The notes: generated from the sequence alone by a model not told the origin. A stretch of 64,000 nucleotides of DNA from Kluyvera sichuanensis (GCF_014218705.1 NZ_JABBJF010000019.1:32935-96934), one strand, 5' to 3'; positions 26,065 to 35,722 are shown, numbered from the stretch's first letter. Numbers and translations: made by a program.

Positions 26065-26922
26065 ATGGGAAGCGGATGGCATGAATGGCCGCTGGTGCTG
26101 TTTACCGTGCTGGGGCAGTGCGTAGCAGGCGCGACAATCGTCACTGGGCTAGGCTGGCTGGCAGCGCGCCATGAACCGGCAGAGCAGCGCCGCATTGTGC
26201 TCACTATGTTTTTCCTTTGGGTTATCATGGGAATCGCATTCTTCGCCTCGGTGCTGCACCTTGGCTCGCCGCTGCGGGCGTTCAATTCGTTGAACCGCGT
26301 GGGGGCATCGGCGTTGAGTAATGAGATTGCCAGCGGCTCCGTGTTCTTTGCCGTCGGCGGTTTCTGGTGGCTGCTGTCAGTTCTCGGGAAAATGCCTGCG
26401 GCGCTCGGACGCGTCTGGCTATTGGTCAGTATGGTACTGGGGCTACTATTTGTCTGGGCAATGACGCGTGTTTATCAGATAGATACCGTGCCAACCTGGT
26501 ATAATGGTTATACGACGGCCTCGTTCTTCCTGACCGTCTTGCTCACCGGGCCGCTGTTTGCCGCGCTGCTGCTGAAGCTGGCGAAAGTACCGTTTAACGG
26601 TAAGTTCTTCGCCGCGGTCAGCGTGCTGGGCTATTTGCTCAGCGTGGCGGTCGTGGTGCTGCAAACCTCAGAGTTGGGCTTTATTCACAGCTCGGTTCAG
26701 CAGGCTAACGCGCTGCTGCCGGACTGGGGCCGCTTACAGGTGTGGCGCTTCGTCCTGCTGGCAGCCGGTTTGGGCTGCTGGATCTGCCCACTGTTGCGCC
26801 GCGTTCCGCCACGCGCTGTGGGGCTGGCGCTGGGGTTAGTACTGGTACTGGTTGGCGAACTTATCGGTCGCGGGCTGTTCTATGGCCTGCATATGACCGT
26901 CGGCATGGCGATTGCCGGGTAA
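26065..26922 (+). CDS. ynfH: DMSO reductase-type membrane anchor YnfH
   Basis: A 285-residue integral membrane protein with eight predicted helices, matching E. coli YnfH (284) and DmsC. It oxidises menaquinol and anchors the enzyme at the inner membrane. Landmarks are MGSGWHEWPLVLFT, VLHLGSPLRAFNSLNRVG and SWLSNEI-like ASALSNEIASG. The start is set by GGAGG seven bases before the ATG, a single base after the ynfG stop. Confidence 0.94.
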   Translation: MGSGWHEWPLVLFTVLGQCVAGATIVTGLGWLAARHEPAEQRRIVLTMFFLWVIMGIAFFASVLHLGSPLRAFNSLNRVGASALSNEIASGSVFFAVGGFWWLLSVLGKMPAALGRVWLLVSMVLGLLFVWAMTRVYQIDTVPTWYNGYTTASFFLTVLLTGPLFAALLLKLAKVPFNGKFFAAVSVLGYLLSVAVVVLQTSELGFIHSSVQQANALLPDWGRLQVWRFVLLAAGLGCWICPLLRRVPPRAVGLALGLVLVLVGELIGRGLFYGLHMTVGMAIAG

Positions 26923-26969
26923 ATCATCGGCGCGGGAGTTTTCCCGCGCCCCTATAAGGAAATGCAGTA

Positions 26970-27584
26970 ATGAATGACGTTCAGCACAACGACGCCTTAG
27001 CGTTCTCTGCCCGGGTACTGGGTGCCCTGTTCTATTTTGCACCTAATAGCACGCTCGCCGAGCCGCTGGTTGCCGCTTTCACCGACGGCGAGTGGCTTGA
27101 GCAGTGGCCGTATGCCGTTGAACATGCCGATGCCCTTTCCGCTGGGTTTGCTGCACAAGGCGATGAATCGCTTCCTCAGGCCTGGCAACGCCTGTTTATC
27201 GGGCCATCAGCGCTGCCGTCACCACCGTGGGGATCCGTCTGGCTGGATCGTGAGAACGTGCTGTTTGGCGACTCTACCCTGGCGCTGCGCCAGTGGATGC
27301 GTGAAAACCAGATTGCTTTCGATGTAGAGCAAAACGAGCCGGAAGATCACTTCGGCACCCTGCTGATGCTGGCGGCCTGGCTTTTGGAAAACGGCCGTGA
27401 TGACGCCTGTAATCAACTGCTGGCCTGGCATCTCCTGCCGTGGGCACCGCGCTTCCTCGCTGAATTTATTGAAAAAGCGGGCCATCCGTTCTTTATTGCT
27501 CTGGGGAAACTGGCCCAGCAAACGCTGGCGCAGTGGCAGTCCTCGCTGCTGATCCCCGTCGCTGACAAAAAGCTGTACCGCTAA
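26970..27584 (+). CDS. dmsD: Tat proofreading chaperone DmsD
   Basis: A 204-residue TorD-family redox-enzyme maturation protein, same length as E. coli DmsD. It binds the twin-arginine leaders of DmsA and YnfE/F before export. Visible family features are LPSPPWGSVWLDRENVLFGDS and the hot-pocket segment NEPEDHFGTLLMLAAWLL with E-P-x-D-H. Last gene of the reductase operon, 47 bases after ynfH, with AAGGAAATGCAGTA before its ATG. Confidence 0.95.
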   Translation: MNDVQHNDALAFSARVLGALFYFAPNSTLAEPLVAAFTDGEWLEQWPYAVEHADALSAGFAAQGDESLPQAWQRLFIGPSALPSPPWGSVWLDRENVLFGDSTLALRQWMRENQIAFDVEQNEPEDHFGTLLMLAAWLLENGRDDACNQLLAWHLLPWAPRFLAEFIEKAGHPFFIALGKLAQQTLAQWQSSLLIPVADKKLYR

Positions 27585-27599
27585 GCCACCGAGAAAACG

Positions 27600-28895
27600 A
27601 TGCAGCGTCTTCATCACTACCCCGATATTACGGCGATGTTTCGTCGCCTGCTGATTGCCACCGTCATAGGCGTCCTCGCGGCGCTGGCGGTGGCGCTCTT
27701 TCGTCACGCCATGTATCTGGGGGAGTGGCTATTTCTCAGCAATGATAGCGGCAGCCTGGTCAACGCCGCTGAAGGGCTGGTGTGGTGGCGACGGCTGATT
27801 ACTCCCGTCCTCGGTGGGCTTGCCGCCGGGATGCTGCTGTGGGCCTGGCAGCGCCACACCCGCCAGCGCACGCACGCACCCACCGACTACATGGAAGCGC
27901 TGGAAAGCGACGAAGGCAAGTTTGATACCGGTGCCAGCCTGATTAAATCCGCCGCCTCATTGCTGGTGGTTATTAGCGGTAGCGCCATCGGCCGCGAAGG
28001 TGCCATGATCCTGCTAGCCGCCCTCGCCGCCTCTTTTTTTGCCCAGCGCTTCACGCCAAAAGATGAGTGGAAGCTATGGATCGCCTGCGGGGCCGCCGCC
28101 GGGATGGCCAGCGCCTATCACGCACCGCTGGCGGGCAGCCTGTTTATCGCCGAGATCCTGTTCGGCACCCTGATGCTAGCCTCGCTTGGCCCGGTGGTGA
28201 TTGCCGCCGTGGTGGCGCTACTGACCACCCAGTTGATGAACGGCGGCGCAGAGCTGCTCTACCGCGTTGGCGATCTGCCCGCGCTCACTGCCACCCATTA
28301 CGCCCTGATGCTCACCACCGGACTGGTCTGCGGTTTAGGCGGGCCGCTGCTGATGTGGTTGATGGACATGAGTCACCAGGGTTTTCTGCGGCTCAAACTG
28401 TCGCCTCCCTGGCAGCTTGCGCTCGGCGGGCTGTTTGTCGGATTGCTTTCGCTGTTAACACCCGCCGTCTGGGGCAACGGTTATAGCGTGGTGCAGGGTT
28501 TTCTGCTGACGCCGCCGAGCTTTGCCATTATCGCCGGTATCTTTGTATGCAAGCTGCTCGCCATTCTTGCCAGCAGCGGCTCGGGCGCGCCCGGTGGGGT
28601 CTTTACCCCAACGCTGTTTATTGGCCTGGCGGTCGGGATTTTGTTTGCTAATACGTGGGGGCTGGTGTTTCCTGCCCATGAGGCGATGGCAATACTGCTG
28701 GGGGTCACGGGGATGGCCACGCTACTGGCGGCAACGACGCATGCGCCGATTATGTCAACGCTGATGATTTGTGAAATGACCGGGCAGTATACGTTACTAC
28801 CCGGTTTACTGATTGCCTGCGTGCTGGCGTCGGTGTTGTCGCGAACCTTACGCCAGAATTCTATCTACCGTCAGCACGTTACGGAGCATCGCTAA
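27600..28895 (+). CDS. clcB: ClC-type chloride channel/antiporter ClcB
   Basis: Up to 431 residues; E. coli ClcB has 418 and begins at the internal MFRRLL (base 27636), so the true start may be there; neither has a good ribosome site. Twelve or more hydrophobic segments carry the ClC signatures [16 protein letters not shown] and [18 protein letters not shown]. ClC proteins assist extreme acid resistance by balancing charge. It starts 15 bases after dmsD and its 3' end overlaps the convergent bioD paralogue by 48 bases. Confidence 0.92.
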   Translation: MQRLHHYPDITAMFRRLLIATVIGVLAALAVALFRHAMYLGEWLFLSNDSGSLVNAAEGLVWWRRLITPVLGGLAAGMLLWAWQRHTRQRTHAPTDYMEALESDEGKFDTGASLIKSAASLLVVISGSAIGREGAMILLAALAASFFAQRFTPKDEWKLWIACGAAAGMASAYHAPLAGSLFIAEILFGTLMLASLGPVVIAAVVALLTTQLMNGGAELLYRVGDLPALTATHYALMLTTGLVCGLGGPLLMWLMDMSHQGFLRLKLSPPWQLALGGLFVGLLSLLTPAVWGNGYSVVQGFLLTPPSFAIIAGIFVCKLLAILASSGSGAPGGVFTPTLFIGLAVGILFANTWGLVFPAHEAMAILLGVTGMATLLAATTHAPIMSTLMICEMTGQYTLLPGLLIACVLASVLSRTLRQNSIYRQHVTEHR

Positions 28896-29543
28896 GTCAA
28901 CGTACTGGCTCAGCTCACGCTGTTCCGGACGCGGCAGGTACGGCAGTTCACCCACCAGCGGTGCCGGCAGCTTTTTGCTGAGGACGTCGATAATTTCCGC
29001 ATAGTGCGCCAGGCCTGGGTTGATACGATTCGCCACCCAGCCAATCAGCGGCAGGCCGTCGTTAGCGATAGCCTGAGCGGTCAGCAATGCATGGTTAATA
29101 CAGCCTTCCTGAATGCCAACCACCATGAGCACCGGCAGTTGTTCCTGCACTACCCATTCCGAGAGCGGACGCAAATCGTTCATCAGGCTGCGCCAGCCGC
29201 CGGTCCCTTCAACCACCACGTTATCGACCTGCTGGCTCAGATTGGCCAGGCCGTCAGACAATAAGGTGTAGTTGATCGGGCAACTGTGGGCAACGCTGCT
29301 CTCTTCTTCGCTCAGCGCAATCGGGTTGATAGCGTCATAGGGTAAGTCCAGCGATGAAACGGCCTGCAGAACCAGCGCATCTTTATTGCGCAGCCCCTCT
29401 GCGGTTTCCTTGCTGCCTTTGGCAACTGGTTTGTATCCTGCCACCCGTTTCCCGCTGGCGGCGAGCGCCTGCAAAAGCGCACGAGAAACCACCGTCTTGC
29501 CGACAGAAGTATCAGTACCAGTAATAAAGAAACGATTAAGCAT
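28848..29543 (-). CDS. ynfK: Dethiobiotin synthetase paralogue (BioD2/YnfK)
   Basis: A 231-residue P-loop ligase, same length as E. coli YnfK. The Walker A motif is [12 protein letters not shown] (residues 8-19); EGTGGW near residue 112 is the second nucleotide/magnesium loop. It closes the ureido ring of dethiobiotin from DAPA and CO2, though YnfK contributes little to biotin synthesis in K-12. ATG at 29543 is chosen over the adjoining GTG. The last 48 bases overlap clcB on the other strand. Confidence 0.93.
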   Translation of the reverse strand: MLNRFFITGTDTSVGKTVVSRALLQALAASGKRVAGYKPVAKGSKETAEGLRNKDALVLQAVSSLDLPYDAINPIALSEEESSVAHSCPINYTLLSDGLANLSQQVDNVVVEGTGGWRSLMNDLRPLSEWVVQEQLPVLMVVGIQEGCINHALLTAQAIANDGLPLIGWVANRINPGLAHYAEIIDVLSKKLPAPLVGELPYLPRPEQRELSQYVDLAMLRNVLTVDRILA

Positions 29544-29674
29544 CACAAACTAACCCCACTCCTGCGCCATGAAAATATCATGGCAATGAATAATTCAACG
29601 GAGTGAAAGTTTACGTGATGTGCGAATGGGTCAGATTGAGATAGCGCAATTTTTTGCAAAACTGCTAAAAATTG

Positions 29675-30892
29675 TTAACCCTGTAACAGTCTAATCAGCA
29701 ATGTTCCATTATACAGCGCGTCTTTTACCAGCGCCGCCCCCGCCATGGTGCCGCGGTTCGAGAACTGTGTCTGCTCTACCGCAATGTGCTTGCTGTAGGC
29801 GGGCAGCGACTGCTGGCGAATGCAGTCGCCAATCGCCGGGAAGAGGATGTCGGCGGCCTGATTAAACGGCGAGCCAATCAAAATTTTCTGCGGATTGAAA
29901 AGGTTAACCATGATGGCGAGGATTCGCCCGACGTTGGTTCCGATGCTGCTGATGATATCCTTTGCCAGTAAATCGCCCTGCATCGCGGCCTGACATAGCC
30001 ACTCCACGCTGAGCGGCTTTTGATGCAGCATGGAGCTCATCGACTGCTGCATGCGCACCTGGGTCAGTTCCATCACGCTTTCCACGCTGGCGATGGTCTC
30101 CAGACAGCCGTGGTTGCCGCAATAGCAGCGCTTACCGTACGGGTCGACCTGGGTATGACCAATCTCTACCAGACTGCTGCTGCCAGCATGCAGTAAACGC
30201 CCATCGGTAATCACCCCCGCACCGACGTTGTGGTCGATAACCACCTGAATCACATCGCGCGCGCCGCGTGATGCGCCAAACAGCGCCTCGGCCATCGTCC
30301 AGGCGCTGATATCGTGCTGGATATACACCGGCACGCCGGTATGCGCCTCCAGCGTACCGCCCAGCGGAACATCGGTAACATCATAAAACGGCATACGATG
30401 AATAATGCCGTTCTCGGTATCGATAATACCCGGCAGGGTGATGGCAATCGCAGTCAGACGTTCAAGCAGACTCTGGTGGCGAATAAAGAACTGGTCAATA
30501 TGGGACACCACCCGATTCAGGAACGGGATCTCATCTTCCAGCGCCAGATCCAACTGTTCTTCCACCACCAGCTTACTGCTGAGGTCACGCAGCGCCAGAT
30601 GGATAACACCCCGGCTGATACGCACGGAAAGATAGTGCCAGGCTTCCGTTTCCACCATCAGGCCCACGGCGGGACGACCGCGGCTGCCCGCTTCCTGAAT
30701 TTCCGTTTCCTGAACCAGGTGTGCTTCCAGCAGTTCGCGAACAATTTTGGTGATACTGGCGGGCGCCAGTTGCGCAAGTCGGGAAAGGTCGATACGCGAC
30801 ACCAGGCCGAGCTGATCAATAAGGCGATAAACCGCCCCTGCGTTGGTCTGCTTGATTTGATCGATATGCCCTGGCTGACTGTCCGCTACCAC
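29675..30892 (-). CDS. mlc: Glucose-responsive ROK repressor Mlc
   Basis: A 405-residue repressor of PTS and sugar genes (ptsG, manXYZ, malT), relieved by binding dephosphorylated PtsG. It has an N-terminal winged helix (SRIDLSRLAQLAPASITKIVRELLE, key residues APASITKIV), the ROK fold, and the structural zinc site HTQVDPYGKRCYCGNHGCLE with its three cysteines. The GTG start at 30892 aligns with E. coli MVAENQPGH and follows AGGGAG; the upstream ATG extension of 13 residues is rejected. Confidence 0.95.
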   Translation of the reverse strand: MVADSQPGHIDQIKQTNAGAVYRLIDQLGLVSRIDLSRLAQLAPASITKIVRELLEAHLVQETEIQEAGSRGRPAVGLMVETEAWHYLSVRISRGVIHLALRDLSSKLVVEEQLDLALEDEIPFLNRVVSHIDQFFIRHQSLLERLTAIAITLPGIIDTENGIIHRMPFYDVTDVPLGGTLEAHTGVPVYIQHDISAWTMAEALFGASRGARDVIQVVIDHNVGAGVITDGRLLHAGSSSLVEIGHTQVDPYGKRCYCGNHGCLETIASVESVMELTQVRMQQSMSSMLHQKPLSVEWLCQAAMQGDLLAKDIISSIGTNVGRILAIMVNLFNPQKILIGSPFNQAADILFPAIGDCIRQQSLPAYSKHIAVEQTQFSNRGTMAGAALVKDALYNGTLLIRLLQG

Positions 30893-31005
30893 CGTAAAAA
30901 CTCCCTTATTTTCGCGCTTCGAAATAAACACTTTGGGCTATGGTGAAGTACTTGAACGCTCTGCGTCAAATTTTTACTTAGCCTTGTGATTTACTGCACA
31001 ATTTT

Positions 31006-31923
31006 TCACACATTTGGCAGCGAAACGCTCACCTTTGCCGCGTTTAACAGATGCTGTTTGAAACGCTGTGCCGCCTGGCTAAGCTCATGGTGTTTAGACC
31101 ATACCAGCCACATTTCCGACACTGCATCCTCTTCGGCAATCGGCACCCAGCGCATTTCATGCAGCTGTACCCGGCGAAACGACGCCGGCAGTATCGACAC
31201 CCCCAGCCCCGAAGCCACAAGGCCGATAATCGTCATCGCCTCGCCCACCTCCTGCGTGATGGTCGGTACCGCATCGTAGCGGCGCATCAGGCCCAGAATA
31301 TCGTCATACAGCCCGGTGCCCACATGCGGGTCAAAGAAGACAAACGGCTCTTTCCCCAATTCCACCAGGCTCACCGCCGGTTTATTGGCAAGCGGATGGT
31401 CGCGGTGAATCATCGCCAGCAGCGGTTCGCGCAGGATCACCTGCCAGTCGAGGGTGTCAGGAAGTTGGGTATTGCGCATCAGGCCCAGCTCAAGCGCCCC
31501 CTCCGTTAACGGCGAAATCTGCTCGCGGGTATTGGTTTCCCGCGTCTGGATATGCACATCCGGGTAGCGCTGACGAAAGGTAGAGAGCGTATCTGAAACC
31601 GCCTTGATAAACGGCGCTGAAGAGGTAAAGCCGATATGTAACTCTCCCGTCTCCCCGTGATGCAGACGGCTTGCCCGCGCGGCCGCTTCGTTCACCTGCA
31701 GCAAAATCTGGCGGCTATCGGCAAGAAACTGCCGCCCCGCTTCCGTCAGGCTCACGCTGCGGTTGGTGCGGGCAAACAGCCGCGCCCCAACTTGTTGCTC
31801 GAGTATCTGGATCTGCTGGCTTAGCGGCGGCTGGGAGATATTGAGCCGCGCCGCCGCGCGCCCAAAGTGCAGTTCTTCGGCGACGGCAATGAAATAACGC
31901 AGGTGGCGAAGTTCAATATTCAT
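31006..31923 (-). CDS. ynfL: LysR-family regulator YnfL
   Basis: A 305-residue LysR regulator, close to E. coli YnfL (297). The winged helix-turn-helix runs from MNIELRHLRYFIAVAEELHF to the NRSVSLTEAG segment; the effector domain begins near residue 90 (GELHIGFTSSAPFIKAV). It is divergent from the MFS gene ynfM with 114 bases between starts, and probably controls it; the effector is unknown. Confidence 0.94.
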   Translation of the reverse strand: MNIELRHLRYFIAVAEELHFGRAAARLNISQPPLSQQIQILEQQVGARLFARTNRSVSLTEAGRQFLADSRQILLQVNEAAARASRLHHGETGELHIGFTSSAPFIKAVSDTLSTFRQRYPDVHIQTRETNTREQISPLTEGALELGLMRNTQLPDTLDWQVILREPLLAMIHRDHPLANKPAVSLVELGKEPFVFFDPHVGTGLYDDILGLMRRYDAVPTITQEVGEAMTIIGLVASGLGVSILPASFRRVQLHEMRWVPIAEEDAVSEMWLVWSKHHELSQAAQRFKQHLLNAAKVSVSLPNV

Positions 31924-32037
31924 ATTTTAAAAGTATCAATTGAGATTATTAATATATTAGACAGAATATTTACAATTTCCTACTCTGATTATGTGACCTG
32001 AGTCGATATTACCCACTGTTTTATGCAAGGATTTCCC

Positions 32038-33288
32038 GTGAGCCGCACAACCACCGCAGACGACGCGCCTGCCATTGATGTCCGCGATGATACCCCCCTT
32101 CAGTCAAACGCTTTTATTCGCCGCGGTACGCCCGCCTTTATTCGGGTAACGCTCGCGCTGTTCTCTGCCGGGCTGGCAACCTTCGCGCTGCTGTACTGCG
32201 TGCAGCCAATCCTGCCGGTGCTGTCACATGAGTTCGGCATTTCGCCTGCGGGGAGCAGTATTTCGCTCTCTATCTCGACGGCAATGCTGGCAGTCGGCTT
32301 GCTGTTTACCGGCCCGCTCTCCGATGCCATCGGGCGTAAAAAGGTGATGGTCACCGCGCTACTGCTGGCCTCCTGCTGTTCGCTGCTCTCCACGATGATG
32401 ACCAGTTGGCACGGCATTCTGATTATGCGCGCGCTGATTGGCCTGTCGCTTAGCGGCGTGGCAGCGGTCGGCATGACCTACCTCAGCGAAGAGATTCACC
32501 CAAGCTTTGTCGCCTTTTCGATGGGGCTCTATATCAGTGGTAACTCAATAGGCGGGATGAGTGGACGCCTGTTGACCGGGGTCTTTACCGATTTCTTCGG
32601 CTGGCGCGTAGCATTGGCGGTTATCAGCGCCTTTGCGCTGGCGTCAGCGGTGATGTTCTGGCGCATTTTGCCGGAGTCTCGCCACTTCCGTCCAAGCTCA
32701 CTAAAACCGAAAACGCTGCTGATTAACCTGCACCTGCACTGGCGCGACCGTGGTCTGCCGCTGCTGTTTGTTGAAGGTTTTCTGCTGATGGGTGCGTTCG
32801 TCACCCTCTTTAACTACATAGGCTATCGCCTGATGCTGTCGCCGTGGTCACTCAATCAGGCGGTGGTTGGCCTGCTCTCCGTGGCCTATCTGACCGGCAC
32901 CTGGAGCTCGCCAAAAGCAGGGATGATGACCACGCGCTACGGTCGCGGGCCGGTGATGATCTTCTTTACCGGGGTAATGCTGCTCGGCCTGCTGCTGACG
33001 CTGTTCTCGCCGCTGTGGGTGATTTTCCCCGGTATGCTGCTCTTTTCCGCCGGGTTCTTTGCCGCCCACTCGGTTGCCAGCAGTTGGATTGGCCCGCGCG
33101 CTCGCCGCGCAAGAGGCCAGGCGTCTTCGCTGTATCTGTTCAGCTACTACCTCGGCTCCAGCATCGCCGGGACGCTCGGCGGCGTATTCTGGCACAACTA
33201 CGGCTGGAACGGCGTCGGTGGATTTATCGCGCTGCTGCTGGTCGGCGCGCTGCTGGTGGGTTTCACCTTACATAAGCGCCTGCATTAA
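32038..33288 (+). CDS. ynfM: MFS transporter YnfM
   Basis: A 416-residue twelve-helix major facilitator matching E. coli YnfM (417), implicated in arabinose efflux. The GTG at 32038 is chosen since AAGGA lies 6 bases before it and the sequence SRTTTADDAP aligns with E. coli MSRTTTVDGAP; an ATG five codons upstream overlaps the ribosome site. Signatures include GPLSDAIGRKKVMV (loop 2-3), GLSLSGVAAVGMTYLSEEI and FSAGFFAAHSVASSW. Divergent from ynfL. Confidence 0.94.
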   Translation: MSRTTTADDAPAIDVRDDTPLQSNAFIRRGTPAFIRVTLALFSAGLATFALLYCVQPILPVLSHEFGISPAGSSISLSISTAMLAVGLLFTGPLSDAIGRKKVMVTALLLASCCSLLSTMMTSWHGILIMRALIGLSLSGVAAVGMTYLSEEIHPSFVAFSMGLYISGNSIGGMSGRLLTGVFTDFFGWRVALAVISAFALASAVMFWRILPESRHFRPSSLKPKTLLINLHLHWRDRGLPLLFVEGFLLMGAFVTLFNYIGYRLMLSPWSLNQAVVGLLSVAYLTGTWSSPKAGMMTTRYGRGPVMIFFTGVMLLGLLLTLFSPLWVIFPGMLLFSAGFFAAHSVASSWIGPRARRARGQASSLYLFSYYLGSSIAGTLGGVFWHNYGWNGVGGFIALLLVGALLVGFTLHKRLH

Positions 33289-33301
33289 TCCGCAACGCCA
33301 C

Positions 33302-33366
33302 GTAGCCCGGACGAGGCAATGCCGACTCTGGGACATCCCCGGCGGCGCTCCGCCTGGACGGGCTAC
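33302..33366. repeat. REP/BIME element (inverted pair)
   Basis: Two facing units, GTAGCCCGGACGAGGCAATG and CCCCGGCGGCGCTCCGCC ending GACGGGCTAC, directly after ynfM. Same family as the element at 716. Confidence 0.8.
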
Positions 33367-33475
33367 GGTGCTGATAACTAATACTTATACGATTGACATA
33401 AAATGCGTTGCCATCTCGCCATACTAGCTGGCAATTCCTATAATGGCCCCACTTCTGTCTTACCAATGTAGCGCT

Positions 33476-34672
33476 ATGACGACCCGTGCCAGCAATACCC
33501 AACTGAACCTTCGCATTATCTCGATCGTTGTTTTCACCTGTATCTGCTACCTCTCTATCGGCCTGCCGCTCGCCGTGCTGCCGGGCTTTATTCACTACAA
33601 CCTCGGCTACAGCACGTTTGTCGCGGGCGCGGTAATCAGCCTGCAGTACATTTCGACGCTGGTCAGCCGACCGCACGCCGGGCGCTATACCGATATCTGG
33701 GGTCCAAAAAAAGTCGTCAGCTTAGGGATTGTCTGCTGCCTGATGAGCGGTCTGTTCACCCTCGCAGCGGCAGCGGCTCACGCCAGCCCCATTCTGGCGG
33801 TAGCGCTGTTACTGGTCGGCCGTGTGTTCCTCGGCGTAGGCGAAAGCTTCACGTCCACCGGATCGACGCTTTGGGGGATTAAAACCGTCGGTGCGATTCA
33901 CACCTCACGGGTGATCTCCTGGAACGGCGTTGCCACCTATGTGGCGATGGCGGCAGGTGCGCCGTTGGGCGTTGTGCTCAACGACTGGTTCGGCATCAGC
34001 GGTTTTGCCGCGCTGATTGTGATTATCGCCGTCGTGGGGCTACTGTTTGCTCGTACTCGCGCCGACGTCAGCGTCAGCGCCGGCGTCAGGGCGCCCTTTC
34101 ACGTGGTGGCCCGCAAGATCTGGCCATACGGTCTGGGGCTCGGGCTAGGCACCGTTGGCTTCGGCGTCATTGCCACCTTTATCACTCTCTACTTCTCTTC
34201 TCACGGTTGGGCGGGCGCGGCGTTTACCCTGTCGTTGTTCAGCATTGGGTTTATCTGTATTCGTCTGGTGCTTGGCAACACCATCACCCGCTTTGGCGGG
34301 CTGCGGGTATCGCTTATCTGCTACGTGGTGGAGTGTCTGGGGCTGCTGATCATCTGGTTTGCCCCAAACGCGTGGATGGCGGGCGTTGGCGCATTCCTGA
34401 CCGGTTCGGGCTTCTCGCTGGTCTTCCCGGCGCTCGGCGTTGAAGCCGTGAAGCAGGTGGAAGAACAAAATCAGGGAACCGCGCTGGGGACCTATTCCGC
34501 GTTTCTCGACCTGGCGCTTGGCCTCACCGGCCCGGTGGCCGGCTGGATTGCTGGTTATCAGGGTTTAGGCAGCATTTACCTGATTGCCGCTATCGTCGTG
34601 GCCTGGGCCTTCGCCCTGATCCTGCGCGTGTACCTTTCCCAGCGCGCCAGACAGACCCCCTGCCAGAGCTAA
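33476..34672 (+). CDS. MFS transporter, YhhS/YfcJ family
   Basis: A roughly 398-residue major facilitator resembling the UPF0226 group (YhhS, YfcJ) linked to arabinose or glyphosate efflux. Twelve hydrophobic segments; the loop 2-3 motif is seen in SRPHAGRYTDIWGPKKVV, and GVGESFTSTGSTLWGI is typical. The start is ambiguous between 33443 and 33476; the latter removes a poorly conserved leader. This gene is not at this place in K-12, where asr follows ynfM. A hairpin GGGGCGGT/ACCGCCCC follows the stop. Confidence 0.85.
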   Translation: MTTRASNTQLNLRIISIVVFTCICYLSIGLPLAVLPGFIHYNLGYSTFVAGAVISLQYISTLVSRPHAGRYTDIWGPKKVVSLGIVCCLMSGLFTLAAAAAHASPILAVALLLVGRVFLGVGESFTSTGSTLWGIKTVGAIHTSRVISWNGVATYVAMAAGAPLGVVLNDWFGISGFAALIVIIAVVGLLFARTRADVSVSAGVRAPFHVVARKIWPYGLGLGLGTVGFGVIATFITLYFSSHGWAGAAFTLSLFSIGFICIRLVLGNTITRFGGLRVSLICYVVECLGLLIIWFAPNAWMAGVGAFLTGSGFSLVFPALGVEAVKQVEEQNQGTALGTYSAFLDLALGLTGPVAGWIAGYQGLGSIYLIAAIVVAWAFALILRVYLSQRARQTPCQS

Positions 34673-34725
34673 CCCTTTGCGGGGCGGTCAAAAACCGCCC
34701 CGTTACGGATGTACAACAAATCTCG

Positions 34726-34739
34726 TACATTACGTTACA
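34726..34739 (+). promoter_or_regulatory. RstA box of asr
   Basis: TACATTACGTTACA fits the RstA consensus TACATNTNGTTACA with one mismatch, 105 bases upstream of asr. RstA-RstB (under PhoPQ) is the known acid-responsive activator of asr. Confidence 0.75.
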
Positions 34740-34843
34740 CGCCGAAACCAATCACTCACGGAAAGCCGGCTCGCTCATCGATATAGTTACTTCAACGGCC
34801 CCGCAGTGGGGTTGAATGAAAAAACCAATTCGAGGGTATCAGA

Positions 34844-35389
34844 ATGAAAAAAGTATTAGCTCTGGTTGTTGCCGCTGCTATGGGTCTGTCTTCCGCTGCA
34901 TTTGCTGCTGACGCAACTGCAACTCCGGCTCCGGCTGCTTCCGCTACCGCAACTCACGCGGCACCGGCTAAAGCCACTCACCACAAAAAACACAAGAAAG
35001 AAGCCGCTAAACCAGCTGCAGAGCAGAAAGCTCAGGCCGCTAAAAAGCACAAAAAAGCCGCTGCTAAACCAGCCGTAGCGCAGAAAGCCCAGGCTGCTAA
35101 AAAACACAAAAAAGCAGCAGCTAAACCAGCTGTAGCGCAGAAAGCTCAGGCTGCTAAAAAGCACCACAAAGCAGCAACTAAACCAGCTGTAGCGCAGAAA
35201 GCGCAGGCTGCTAAAAAGCACCACAAAGCCGCTGCTAAACCAGCTGTAGCGCAGAAAGCGCAGGCTGCTAAAAAGCACCACAAAGCCGCTGCTAAACCAG
35301 CTGTAGCACAGAAAGCTCAGGCTGCTAAAAAGCACCACAAAGCCGCTAAACACACTGCTGCTAAACCAGCCGCTCAGCCAGCTGCATAA
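34844..35389 (+). CDS. asr: Acid-shock protein Asr with expanded repeats
   Basis: A 181-residue periplasmic protein; signal peptide to about residue 21 (LSSAAFA), then a Lys/Ala/His-rich, fully polar tail. E. coli Asr has 102 residues. The extra length comes from six copies of a 19-residue unit of the form [19 protein letters not shown]. Asr is intrinsically disordered, strongly induced below pH 5 and thought to shield periplasmic proteins. The RstA box upstream and the following ydgU-ydgD order match K-12. Confidence 0.95.
   Translation: MKKVLALVVAAAMGLSSAAFAADATATPAPAASATATHAAPAKATHHKKHKKEAAKPAAEQKAQAAKKHKKAAAKPAVAQKAQAAKKHKKAAAKPAVAQKAQAAKKHHKAATKPAVAQKAQAAKKHHKAAAKPAVAQKAQAAKKHHKAAAKPAVAQKAQAAKKHHKAAKHTAAKPAAQPAA
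35009..35350 (+). repeat. Six 57-base tandem repeats inside asr
   Basis: Each 57-base unit encodes one 19-residue KPA(V/A)(A/E)QKAQAAKKH(H/K)KAA block. Units 3-6 are nearly identical at the DNA level (GTAGCGCAGAAAGCGCAGGC), showing recent duplication or conversion. Confidence 0.9.
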
Positions 35390-35428
35390 TCATTCTTGAT
35401 AACGTATCCGCGTAGCAATACGCTGATA

Positions 35429-35478
35429 CAGGTGGCGCCGGGAGGCTAGCAGCAATGCTGAATCCGGGCGGCCACCTG
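35429..35478. other. Stem-loop between asr and ydgU
   Basis: CAGGTGGC and GCCACCTG pair at the ends of a 50-base element; an inner CAGC-AAT-GCTG hairpin sits at the tip. It lies 39 bases after the asr stop and could stabilise asr mRNA or limit read-through into ydgU. Confidence 0.55.
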
Positions 35479-35495
35479 AGTTAATCAATTATCAT

Positions 35496-35524
35496 ATCGG
35501 CGCTTATATAGCGCCGATTTTTTC
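35496..35524 (+). terminator. Terminator before ydgU
   Basis: ATCGGCGC/GCGCCGAT stem followed by six or more T, 14 bases before the ydgU start; ends the asr transcript unless read through. Confidence 0.75.
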
Positions 35525-35537
35525 CTGGAGAGCAATC

Positions 35538-35621
35538 ATGTTGCGGCGCTATCGTTTCGAGCTCATCCTGGCATTCCTTATCATCTGCGCGCTGATCGCA
35601 ACCCAGTTTTTCTTTTACTGA
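35538..35621 (+). CDS. ydgU: Small membrane protein YdgU
   Basis: A 27-residue single-helix protein, MLRRYRFELILAFLIICAL then IATQFFFY, closely similar to E. coli YdgU, and in the same place between asr and ydgD. SD CTGGAG lies 10 bases before the ATG. Function unknown; its acid-induced setting comes from asr read-through. Confidence 0.92.
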   Translation: MLRRYRFELILAFLIICALIATQFFFY

Positions 35622-35722
35622 GCGTAGTTCGCTGATTTTACTCCCACTTTTTGCTTCTCCCGTCTATAGTAGTCTCATTGGGTTTATTTTTTATAATCAT
35701 AATTGCCCCATCAGAGAGTGAT

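Noticed and set aside
33382..33394. AATACTTATACG as another RspR-like site
   Set aside because: Lacks the GTAT half of the motif and precedes an unrelated MFS gene.
35009..35350. Regular repeats resembling a CRISPR array
   Set aside because: The 57-base units are contiguous, without spacers, and stay in the asr reading frame.
34856..35353. Long antisense ORF across asr, rich in Phe, Ser and Leu
   Set aside because: A by-product of the repeat composition of asr read backwards; no ribosome site or family.
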